Shown: positions 1 through 5,850 of the stretch, in pieces | Numbering within the stretch: the first letter of the stretch is position 1 | Layout: each line of letters opens with the position of its first letter | Origin: Acidobacteriaceae bacterium | Lineage (GTDB): Bacteria > Acidobacteriota > Terriglobia > Terriglobales > Acidobacteriaceae | Reading direction: 5' to 3' | Length of the DNA: 6,958 bases | Assembly (NCBI GenBank): GCA_025462785.1 | Contig: JAOAPG010000239.1 | Location: forward strand, 1 to 6,958 | Notes under the pieces: model-generated | Databases searched by the model: none | The model's input: only the letters and a program-made list of their open reading frames with translations | Told to the model about the DNA's origin: nothing | Translations under genes and position numbers: made by a program

Positions 1-74
1 CTAGCCTATTGTTTGAAAAGGGCAGGTGTGCGGTAGCTGTAGCTGAGGCCAACACACCAAGGCCTACTTTAATC

Positions 75-112
75 TTGAAAGCCGCATCTACAGTTCATGT
101 ACAATCCTGTCC
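75..112 (+). promoter_or_regulatory. Candidate promoter for a leaderless small gene
   Basis: A -35-like TTGAAA (75-80) and a -10-like TACAAT (100-105) are separated by 19 bp, slightly longer than the usual 17. Seven bases after the -10 element falls the ATG at 113, so transcription would begin at or next to the start codon. The bases just before the ATG (CCTGTCC) contain no Shine-Dalgarno-like purine run, which fits a leaderless transcript. The element match is seen directly; promoter activity and leaderless translation are inferred. Confidence 0.4.
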
Positions 113-349
113 ATGAACTTAGAGCAAATCGTCAAAGAACTTGAAGCGGAACGCTCGCGCATAGATAACGCCCTCAGGGCATTGCGCGGAGGCATCGCAA
201 CCCCAAGAGCTACGTCATCTCAGAAAACCAGTCCACAACAGAAGAGCAGCCCCAAGAAGAAAGGCAAGCCGATGTCCGAGGCAGCCAAGGCGAAGCTGCG
301 GGCCATCTACGCGAAGAGCCACCCAGGATGGAAGCCAAAGAAGAAGTGA
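113..349 (+). CDS. Small basic coiled-coil protein, function unknown
   Basis: This 78-residue protein has two parts. Residues 1-26 form a heptad-like charged helix beginning MNLEQIVKELEAERSRIDNA, likely a short coiled coil. The rest is rich in Ser, Gln, Pro and Lys and ends in a strongly basic tail with a GKPMSEAAKAKLRAIYAK segment and a terminal KPKKK. Small proteins of this build (N-terminal helix, then a Lys/Arg-rich helix of the MSxxAKxKL type) are common in Acidobacteriota and are usually left as hypothetical. The basic tail suggests nucleic-acid or other polyanion binding, but that is inference. The start is chosen because it lies at the expected transcription start of the upstream promoter-like elements; no ribosome binding site is visible. 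The gene stands alone, with no partner on either side. Confidence 0.75.
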   Translation: MNLEQIVKELEAERSRIDNALRALRGGIATPRATSSQKTSPQQKSSPKKKGKPMSEAAKAKLRAIYAKSHPGWKPKKK

Positions 350-849
350 GTGCTCGCTTCGCAATTCCAGCTGTCTGCACTGACAAGAAGGTGTTGTGGA
401 AGATCATGCTCGACACCCTTTATGCTGGGTCGCAGGGCCTTGTTCTTCTTCTTTGACACCAGCTTTCTTGGCATTTTGAGAGCACGCCCTTTCGGGCACT
501 CGCCTTTGCTGTCTATGAGCCTGAGCAGGCGGACCCATCTCGATGAATGCATTAAGAACGTGTGCGTTCAAAGAACGGTGATTCTTTTTGCTCGCTCGGT
601 GGTGATTCTTCCGAGAAATTCAAACCATGTTTCGCGTCTGTAGGCATGAAAGCGTTTCGAATAATTTCAGAACAATTTCCGGCTGCTCACTTCCCTCTTC
701 TTTTTCCAGACAATAAAGCGGCAGTATCAGCAGCGCAAAAGGTGTTCGGGAATAAACAGCTTTCGATAATTGGGAAGCTAAGTTCCCAACCGCAGTAATT
801 CGCTTGCTTGCGGCGAGAACTTTAGACAGAACCCCCGTGGGAAATAAGC
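350..849. other. 500-bp stretch with no recognisable gene
   Basis: Short open frames occur on both strands (for example 350-643 and 562-798 on plus, 307-552 and 620-853 on minus). None has a ribosome binding site or recognisable family resemblance, and they overlap one another. The part from about 540 to 780 appears more AT-rich than the flanking genes. It includes a 10-bp direct repeat, GGTGATTCTT, at 577-586 and 601-610, and a short inverted repeat at 770-789. I read it as non-coding or decayed beyond recognition. Confidence 0.5.
770..789. repeat. Short perfect inverted repeat
   Basis: TTGGGAA (770-776) and TTCCCAA (783-789) form a perfect 7-bp stem around a 6-base loop (GCTAAG). It is not followed by a T-run on either strand, so it is a poor intrinsic terminator. 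It lies about 60 bp beyond the 3' end of the minus-strand receiver-domain relic. It could be a small hairpin or operator-like palindrome, or chance. Confidence 0.35.
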
Positions 850-1140
850 TCATCGATTTGGAAGCGTGCGAATGCCTACGGCATGCACCTCTTCCTGCAT
901 GACCTTGCCACGCGACTCGTGAGCATCACCAGAGGAACTTCAGGCATGAGGCTCGAAAGCTCTCTGGCAGCGTCCAGCCCATTCATGCCCGGCATCGACA
1001 ATCCAGGTATGACCAAATCCGGATGAAATAATGTGATTTCTCAATGCACCAAGGCCGTCTGCAACTTCGGCGCAAACATCAAACCCATTTGCGTGAAACA
1101 GGAACGCAGCCCCTTCAGTATGAGGGAGAATCGTCACCAT
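850..1140 (-). pseudogene. Decayed CheY-like response-regulator receiver domain
   Basis: Three minus-strand frames read in succession rebuild a receiver domain, the phosphoacceptor module of two-component signalling. Frame 1 (about 1140-1027) gives VTIL, then NGFDVCAEVADGLGALRN, matching the beta1 strand and the beta2/alpha2 region of NarL-like receivers. Frame 2 (about 1027-912) gives HPDLVI, then LSMPGMNGLDAARELSSLMP and EVPLVMLTSR, the beta3-loop, alpha3 and beta4 segments. Frame 3 (about 911-850) gives GKVMQEEVHAVGIRTL, then a stop. The acidic pocket expected after VTIL (usually VDD) is absent, and the phosphoacceptor position reads VIPGLSMP instead of VILDLSMP. No output domain follows, and the C-terminal end is cut short by a stop at 850-852. 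Two frameshifts and the lost aspartate argue against function. The domain assignment is fairly safe; the original gene's length and role are unknown. Confidence 0.75.
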
Positions 1141-1237
1141 TTGTTCGCCTAGGCATGGCACGACCTCAGCAAACGACTGACTTGTCAATTGCAGCTTTCT
1201 CTCGCAGGGTGCAATGTTGGTGTAAGCAACCTTAGCT

Positions 1238-2149
1238 CTACTTCCTGTCTCCCTTGCTGCCTACGTGGCCTAGACGGTATCCAATGGTGAAAGATGCGCT
1301 GTTGTCAGCATAGGTCATGCTGCGGTTGAATGAGAGATCCAGATCGACGCGTTTGGATGGGTTGAGCGAAAAATCTGCGGTGAGACCGTGGTCACTTACC
1401 AGGCTTGCGGCTCCCTGAGTCAGGAAGTTCTGGTCAAAGGGGCGGTTGTGCTTGGAACCGGACAGACCGGACGCACCTTTAGGCACGTGATGGCTGTAAA
1501 TCTTTTGACCGCCGTATCCAACGTCGTCATAAAACGAACCTTCGAAGCTCAACCCTTTCGGAAAATCGAACCCCGCTCCGCCGCGAAACTCGGAAACCGC
1601 GCCTAGGGTCGTGAATGCTCGGTGATAGCGCGTGGTACTGCCCAAACTGTTGCCAATGCTGCCTTCCGCGAATGGCGTGAAAACATCAAAGCCATGCTCT
1701 ATCCGGTTGTTCCAATTAGCAGTTACGCGCCCCGTGCTGATGCCGGTGCTGGTGTCACCGGTAGGAGCAGTCCCGGTAAGCGATGTCGAATAGCTCATTG
1801 GAGCTGAACCCTTGCTTGCATTTAGCCGAAGGAAGAGATCGCCAAGCGAACCGTAATTGCTTGTCGTTGTCTGGGTTCCGGTCAGAGTCGTTTGGGTGGT
1901 GGTAGTCAGAAGATAAAGAGGAATGCCGAAGCTCACGCCCAGATGTCGGGTGAAGTCATAGCCGACTGTCGAGTCCATTTCGCTGGACCATCCTCCAGAG
2001 GAATCGTTGCCCGCGCTAAAGGCACTGTACTCGTAGAGGCCGGAATCGCTGGTTTCATTTGGGAATGAAGTTGGTGCGGACTGTGCGAAGGCGCACCCAA
2101 TGGTTAAGATACTAAAAAACGCAACCGTTAATTTTTGACGATTTGACAT
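1238..2149 (-). CDS. Secreted outer-membrane beta-barrel-like protein
   Basis: This 303-residue protein opens with a classical signal peptide: basic SNRQK, a hydrophobic core at about residues 7-20, and probable cleavage after AFA at residue 22. The mature part is Gly/Ser/Thr-rich with alternating polar and aromatic residues, as in outer-membrane barrels. Examples are GGWSSEMDSTVGYDFTRH (52-69), a strand ending GIPLYLLT (75-82), a Thr-rich loop (about 82-97), TSLTGTAPTG (122-131), FDVFTPFAEGS (154-164) and a final SFTIGYRLGH segment (286-295). Acidobacteriota carry many proteins of this pattern, annotated as hypothetical or transporter-like; I know of no assigned substrate. The ATG at 2147-2149 directly precedes the signal peptide. 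The upstream bases (CCCAAAAAATT) are A-rich with no Shine-Dalgarno site. The gene diverges from the propeller gene at 2583. It looks intact, and its neighbour downstream is a dead receiver domain. Barrel topology is inferred from composition; no specific porin motif is seen. Confidence 0.8.
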   Translation of the reverse strand: MSNRQKLTVAFFSILTIGCAFAQSAPTSFPNETSDSGLYEYSAFSAGNDSSGGWSSEMDSTVGYDFTRHLGVSFGIPLYLLTTTTQTTLTGTQTTTSNYGSLGDLFLRLNASKGSAPMSYSTSLTGTAPTGDTSTGISTGRVTANWNNRIEHGFDVFTPFAEGSIGNSLGSTTRYHRAFTTLGAVSEFRGGAGFDFPKGLSFEGSFYDDVGYGGQKIYSHHVPKGASGLSGSKHNRPFDQNFLTQGAASLVSDHGLTADFSLNPSKRVDLDLSFNRSMTYADNSASFTIGYRLGHVGSKGDRK

Positions 2150-2190
2150 AATTTTTTGGGTTTAAATGCAAGAAGTGAAGTAGTACATCC

Positions 2191-2220
2191 AGCATACGTA
2201 TCCCAGGCAGAGCCTAACAA
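2191..2220 (-). promoter_or_regulatory. Weak candidate promoter for the barrel gene
   Basis: Read on the minus strand, TTGTTA (2220-2215) and TATGCT (2196-2191) lie 18 bp apart. Each matches four of six positions of the housekeeping -35 and -10 hexamers. Transcription would start near 2184, giving a leader of roughly 35 bases before the ATG at 2149. The match is modest and could be chance. Confidence 0.25.
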
Positions 2221-2563
2221 AGTACTTCAGAACATGGCTTCTCGTAACGACCGAGCCAGAAAAAAAAGACTCTGATTGGACAGCCACTTACAGGTGCGCG
2301 GGTTATTACGCTGGAAACCTCGCTCATCGCAGAAAATAGAGCGGGCCAAAGGCATATTGATGTCCAAATAGATTGCGAATGAGGAAGTAAATACAACAAA
2401 CGGAATCGGGATCGGTGCTATCCTACGGCTCTCAACCTCCATCCGCCTACGTAGCTGCGCTACCGCAATTTCCGCCACCCGTCTCCGGTCTCCTCCCGAT
2501 TGTGCCTCGATTCTGGTAAGTACATCGTGAAAATTGCAAACTCCAGCCACCCAGCTGCCAATT

Positions 2564-2571
2564 GGGCGAGG
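2564..2571 (+). promoter_or_regulatory. Ribosome binding site that sets the propeller start
   Basis: GGGCGAGG lies 11 bases before the ATG at 2583. It supports that ATG over the in-frame TTG at 2562, which would sit before this purine-rich site and add seven residues in front of a well-formed signal peptide. Confidence 0.45.
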
Positions 2572-2582
2572 TCTTTGAAAGT

Positions 2583-4286
2583 ATGTTTCTGAAGCTCACG
2601 AACCCGTTACGTCTGCTCACGTCTTCAATCGCTCTCACAATCCCACTCTTTCTGGCTTTAACGGCCCAAGCGGCTCCGACGCTGGTTGTTCTTTCCCCGG
2701 GCACCGGTTCTTTTGATGGTGCCCCTGTGTTCTACGAAGCCTATGCAACCAGTCCTTCGTGTGCATTCGGTATATCGGCCATGCGCATTTACACTGCCCC
2801 GGGCGTCAGCGCGTATACCACCAGCGGAGCGCACATTGAAACCTTCATTAATTTAAAACCTGGCCGCTACAACACCGTCGTACAGGCGTGGGATAACTGC
2901 GGAGGAGTCGCCAAAACGAATGTGAGTATTACTGTAAACTCGACAGCAGGAGTCACTGTGTATATGCCGAACGGCCCCGTCGGCAACGTCCCGAACCACT
3001 TCGCTGCGTCGGCGGTGAACCCCGCCTGTCCTGCCGGAATCGCAGCCATGCGCCTGTACACGGCGAATAACACCACTCCCTATACAGTCCACTCAAATCA
3101 ACTGAATGCATTTGTGAACGTCAATCCAGGGAATTACTACTTTACGGTCTTGGCTTACGACAAGTGCGGCCACGTTTTGAAATTCGCCTTCAACCAATTC
3201 GTCACCACGTCGGGACAAGGTTATTTCTATACGACAAACAAGAGGTTGGGCAATGTTGCGGAATTCCAGTTTAACGATGGAAAATTAACGAATCCCAATG
3301 GCAGTGGGCATCCACCGTTGTTCCCTGCAGGCGCCAATGTGACCTCAATCGCCGTCGATCCCGGAGGATGGTTCGCCTATGCTTTAAGTGACAAAGGCAT
3401 CACCACATACCAGATCAACCAAAACAACGGCGCACTCATGATGATGCCCGGGGTAGTTTCCTTGAATGGCCAAGGGCCGGCCGAAATTATTGCCGACCCA
3501 AATGGCAACTTTGTATTTGTTGCTTACCACGGATCGAACACCGTTTCGACTTATAAGGTCAATCGCTCCACCGGCGCCTTGCTCAACACGTCTATTGTGC
3601 AACTCTCCGGCGGCATCGTTGGGGTCCATACCGATTTCACCGGACAGTACGTTTACGCCATCAATCAAAATTTCAATTCGACACAAATCTTCGGCTACCG
3701 CATAAATTTCGACAATGGCGGTCTTTCCGCTGTGCCGGGAAGTCCATACGCTTTGCCCAACAACGCGCATCTTGGTGGCCCGCTCACCTCAACTAAAAAT
3801 TACCTCTATGCCGTCGCCGCGTCTTCGATTTATGGATATGCAGTGAACTACGGCACGGGTGCTCTCACAGCACTGCCTGGATCCCCTTTCGGATACGCTT
3901 CGCCGTTCTTGAATCCGCAGTCAGCCTTGGCCGACAGTCGGGGCCGTTATGTTTGGACGGCAGATGCATCCACGGATTCTGCTCCAGCTGAGGGCTGGTT
4001 CACGCGGAACGACATTATGAGCGGAACTGGTAGTCTCGGCCCTTTTTATGACACCCAAACAGGAGGCTTAGCGTATCCGGCCATCGTTGAAGATCCATCC
4101 GGGCTCTATCTCTACACCTGGGGAGTTGATCAAAACAATTGCTTTTCGAACAACTGTCCCGCGCTTGTGAGCTCTTGGACGATCAGTTCGAATGGAGATC
4201 CGGTTTTGCTCTCCGGACCATTAAAAACCGGCGACCAAAATGCATTACTGGGAGGTATCGCAATCGCCAAAAAATTCGGCGACTAG
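2583..4286 (+). CDS. Secreted two-Ig-module, lactonase/YVTN-type beta-propeller protein
   Basis: This 567-residue protein starts with a signal peptide of about 30 residues: KLTNPLR, a long hydrophobic core, and TAQA before APT, fitting cleavage after residue 30. Two tandem Ig-like modules follow, at about 31-118 and 123-207. Both share a Cys-x-x-GI-x-AMR-[IL]-YTA motif (Cys60, Cys149), a [KN]PG-x-Y turn strand, and a second Cys in DNCG or DKCG (Cys106, Cys195), so each may hold one disulfide. From about residue 213 to the end runs a propeller of repeated blades. Its repeats include IAVDPGGWFAYAL, IIADPNGNFVFVA, TDFTGQYVYAI, ADSRGRYVWTA and EDPSGLYLYTW, alternating with VSTYKVNRSTGAL and YGYAVNYGTGAL. 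This is the pattern of the lactonase (7-bladed)/YncE fold. Automated labels such as 6-phosphogluconolactonase would overstate it, because no enzymatic motif is visible; binding or structural roles are as likely. It has its own 3' hairpin, lies divergent to the barrel gene and looks intact. The fold is well supported; the function is unknown. Confidence 0.88.
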   Translation: MFLKLTNPLRLLTSSIALTIPLFLALTAQAAPTLVVLSPGTGSFDGAPVFYEAYATSPSCAFGISAMRIYTAPGVSAYTTSGAHIETFINLKPGRYNTVVQAWDNCGGVAKTNVSITVNSTAGVTVYMPNGPVGNVPNHFAASAVNPACPAGIAAMRLYTANNTTPYTVHSNQLNAFVNVNPGNYYFTVLAYDKCGHVLKFAFNQFVTTSGQGYFYTTNKRLGNVAEFQFNDGKLTNPNGSGHPPLFPAGANVTSIAVDPGGWFAYALSDKGITTYQINQNNGALMMMPGVVSLNGQGPAEIIADPNGNFVFVAYHGSNTVSTYKVNRSTGALLNTSIVQLSGGIVGVHTDFTGQYVYAINQNFNSTQIFGYRINFDNGGLSAVPGSPYALPNNAHLGGPLTSTKNYLYAVAASSIYGYAVNYGTGALTALPGSPFGYASPFLNPQSALADSRGRYVWTADASTDSAPAEGWFTRNDIMSGTGSLGPFYDTQTGGLAYPAIVEDPSGLYLYTWGVDQNNCFSNNCPALVSSWTISSNGDPVLLSGPLKTGDQNALLGGIAIAKKFGD

Positions 4287-4318
4287 ATTCTAAAGCCAAA
4301 TTAGCTCGCCGCAATGAT

Positions 4319-4347
4319 TCCAGAATCGCCATAGAGGCGATTCTGGA
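4319..4347 (+). terminator. Strong hairpin after the propeller gene
   Basis: TCCAGAATCGCC (4319-4330) pairs perfectly with GGCGATTCTGGA (4336-4347), a 12-bp stem around the 5-base loop ATAGA, beginning 33 bases after the stop codon. No T-run follows on either strand, so it is not a textbook intrinsic terminator. It may protect the 3' end, pause transcription, or act with another factor between this gene and the opposing relic operon. Confidence 0.5.
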
Positions 4348-4431
4348 TCCCATTACCTGCCCGTATTGGGGAGTGAAGTGTTCTTTGAGTTGAGATGGCA
4401 ACAGGGGAGAATTCCGGTGGGTGTACTGCTG

Positions 4432-4916
4432 TTAATTTTTCTCGTTAGTCACTGATTTCTTTCTACGAACGGTAACGTTGGTGATGCGTCCGAATCGCGC
4501 AGATCGCATGTTTGGCAACAGGGCTTGGGTGAGTTGCAACGCTGGGCGGACATTCAAATCCATCACCGGGGGTGAACTCCTCGAAATCCACGGCATCAAT
4601 CGTCTCGTACCTGGCGACGCCCACATTGTTGAACCATTCCAAACACGTCTCCGCGGTCGGCCAAGTCCTTGGCGAGAGCATAAGTCTGATTCTGGTCTGC
4701 AAGGTCTGTTTCGATAACAACTCCTGGGAAAAATCGGGGGGAACTGCGCGCAACACCTATAACCGACCGACCCTGTTCGACTAAGGGATCGGCCGCGGCG
4801 CGGCCGGTCCCCTTCGAGGCTCCGGTAATCACGATGGACTTGCGCGTGACAAGCCCCCATTGCTTCTCGAGTCTTGCCCGGCGACGATAAATGGCCGGTG
4901 GAGATTCTTCGGTCAT
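4432..4916 (-). pseudogene. Truncated, twice-frameshifted short-chain dehydrogenase
   Basis: The N-terminal half of a classical SDR (NAD(P)-binding Rossmann oxidoreductase) is rebuilt from three frames. From the ATG at 4916, SIVITGASKGTGRAAADPLV carries the TGxxxGxG cofactor motif, and VIETDLAD the acidic loop. Near 4631 an extra base moves the frame, after which NNVGVARYETIDAVDFEEFT supplies the NNxG motif. At the five-G run 4568-4572 (C-run in the sense strand) another extra base moves it again, to VMDLNVRPALQLTQALLPNM and then RFGRITNVT, the Asn helix and beta5. The match ends there (about 4478), just before the catalytic Ser and Tyr-x-x-x-Lys; a short unrelated tail runs to the stop at 4432. 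About 145 of the usual 245 or so residues remain, without catalytic residues. The ATG overlaps the preceding hydratase stop as ATGA, so the two were probably cotranscribed. A GTG just before TRKSIVITG is an alternative start. Confidence 0.85.
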
Positions 4917-5176
4917 ACGACTTGTTCTTTGGAAGGTGCACGCTCTGTGTTGGCTTGCATTGCCTTCACGAGGTCGGCGGCGGATGCTGCTTCGAGCGAC
5001 AGTCGGTAGCCGACTTCTCGAACGATGCGCTCCTTCAACGGAATAAACTCGCCGCCCACTCCTGTCAGAATTATGATCTTGTTCGCTCGATCTTGTGCAA
5101 TCCAATAAAAGGCATCGACAAACTCCGTATGATCTTGTGCCGTGAAAGTGAACGGCCCGTCGTTGCTGTGAAATTC
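4913..5176 (-). pseudogene. Enoyl-CoA hydratase/isomerase relic with its middle deleted
   Basis: An open frame of 87 codons with no usable start joins two distant pieces of a crotonase-fold enzyme. Residues 1-45 (EFHSNDGPFTFTAQDH, EFVDAFYWIAQDRANK, IIILTGVGGEFI) match the N-terminal region before the oxyanion-hole segment. Residues 46-87 (PLKERIVREVGYRLSLEAAS, then ADLVKAMQ) resemble the C-terminal helices of the same family. The join is at about position 5041 and is in frame. The central part, with the second oxyanion-hole glycine and the catalytic acidic residues, is missing; intact members have about 250-260 residues. Its 5' end is fused out of frame to the DUF5818 gene near 5180. The stop (4913-4915) overlaps the SDR ATG. 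The N-terminal assignment is firm; the C-terminal one is somewhat less so. Confidence 0.7.
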
Positions 5177-5179
5177 GGC

Positions 5180-5443
5180 AATGTTGTGGTTCCCATGATC
5201 TGCACTTCGTGTCCGGCATGTTCGCTGAGCTTTGAGCTATCACCCTGAACTTGATACGTGGTTCCTGCGTTATCAGTCAGCATATAGTTGCCATCCGAGC
5301 GCTGCAGGCAGCCCTGTGCTGTCGTCTGGCCTGAAGTTAGAAGCTCCTTTTTCACTTGAGCCTGTGTGCGGATATTGGCTCTGCGCTTGCAGCCATGTGG
5401 CCGACAGTAGAAGAGCTAGACCAAGCATCAATGTCTTGGACAT
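5180..5443 (-). pseudogene. DUF5818-like secreted protein, frameshifted and 3'-truncated
   Basis: From the ATG at 5443 comes a signal peptide, MSKTLMLGLALLLSATWLQA, with probable cleavage before QSQYP. The frame then breaks at a five-T run (5348-5352; AAAAA in the sense strand). One base fewer there would join it to SGQTTAQGCLQRSDGNYMLT, then YQVQGDSSKLSEHAGHEVQI and MGTTT. That second part is the OB-like DUF5818 domain common in Acidobacteriota: GCL start, YxLTD, GDxSKLxxHxGHxVxIxG. The domain stops at about 5182, where enoyl-CoA hydratase sequence begins, so the original C-terminus and stop are lost. The leftover frame runs out of register through the hydratase to a stop at 5071. The ribosome binding site and signal peptide are well preserved, which suggests recent damage. 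Function of the family is unknown. Confidence 0.8.
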
Positions 5444-5449
5444 GACATA

Positions 5450-5455
5450 CTCCTT
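5450..5455 (-). promoter_or_regulatory. Ribosome binding site of the DUF5818 relic
   Basis: AAGGAG on the minus strand, six bases before the ATG at 5443. It selects this start over the ATG at 5491, which would add 16 residues in front of a complete signal peptide. Confidence 0.7.
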
Positions 5456-5646
5456 GGCGAGCAGTGAGTGTCTCCCACATTGTTTCAGCATAGTGCGGAA
5501 TCTGGTTACTGGGTCGCGTAGGGTTGCTGTTCCTAAGGCAGGTCTACCCGTTTAATCGTCGGAATCATCTCTTCCCTACTAGGTAAGCAAACTCCAGACC
5601 TGTTCAATCATCTACTCGCACGCAAGAAGATCAAGGCGAGGGGACG

Positions 5647-5844
5647 ATGAGCGAAACTTCCGATCAAATGGTTAGCGTCCTGCAAGAAATATCGGTTCTG
5701 AAGCAACTTGAGGATGAGTATGCCAAGGGCGTGAAAGGGTCCCAAGAAGTCGCCGACCACGAGAGCCGTCACCGCAGACTAGAAGAATTGACGCAGGAGA
5801 TTCATCGGATTGCAGAGAGCAAGAAGGAGAACCAATCGGCCTGA
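5647..5844 (+). CDS. Small acidic coiled-coil protein, function unknown
   Basis: This 65-residue protein is almost wholly helical and charged. It opens MSETSDQMVSVLQEISVLKQ with hydrophobic residues spaced as in a coiled coil, followed by LEDEYAKGVKG and a second helix ending EIHRIAESKKE. I recall similar short proteins (about 60-70 residues, LxEISxLKxxxxEYxxGVK pattern) as hypotheticals in Acidobacteriota, but no function is known to me. There is no signal peptide or membrane segment, so it should be cytoplasmic. A purine-rich site, GGCGAGGGG (5635-5643), lies three bases before the ATG; its GGCGAG part is better spaced. It is the only intact gene among the relics of the right-hand third. 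The next relic begins immediately after its stop, on the same strand. Confidence 0.75.
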   Translation: MSETSDQMVSVLQEISVLKQLEDEYAKGVKGSQEVADHESRHRRLEELTQEIHRIAESKKENQSA

Positions 5845-5850
5845 CTTAAC

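Larger units (their letters stand above)
2150..2582. other. Divergent intergenic region
   Basis: About 430 bp separate the start codons of the two divergent envelope genes. Several short minus-strand open frames cross it (for example 2227-2550), but they show no domain, signal peptide or ribosome binding site. There is a run of eight or more A at about 2262-2269. It presumably contains the promoters of both neighbours; only weak promoter-like elements can be pointed to on the barrel side, and none for the propeller gene. Confidence 0.5.

Noticed and set aside
25..58. GGTGTG/CACACC inverted repeat before the first gene
   Set aside because: Only six base pairs around a 22-base loop, with no supporting inner pairing; likely chance.
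307..552. 81-codon minus-strand frame with a KKKNK-rich segment
   Set aside because: It overlaps the 3' end of the intact small gene, has no ribosome binding site, and resembles no family I know.
2227..2550. 107-codon minus-strand open frame in the divergent intergenic region
   Set aside because: Composition is irregular, with no domain or ribosome binding site. It overlaps other frames and sits where the promoters of both neighbours must be.
3384..3770. 128-codon minus-strand open frame inside the propeller gene
   Set aside because: It is the reverse-strand shadow of a long gene with clear propeller repeats and shows no motif of its own.
4874..5248. 124-codon plus-strand open frame
   Set aside because: It lies antisense to the hydratase and DUF5818 relics, which show clear family motifs on the minus strand. 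It has no recognisable domain or ribosome binding site.
5071..5355. 94-codon minus-strand open frame starting GTG, as a complete gene
   Set aside because: Its first half is the DUF5818 domain after a frameshift, and its last 30 or so codons are hydratase DNA read out of frame. The GTG has no ribosome binding site of its own; AAGGAG belongs to the ATG at 5443.
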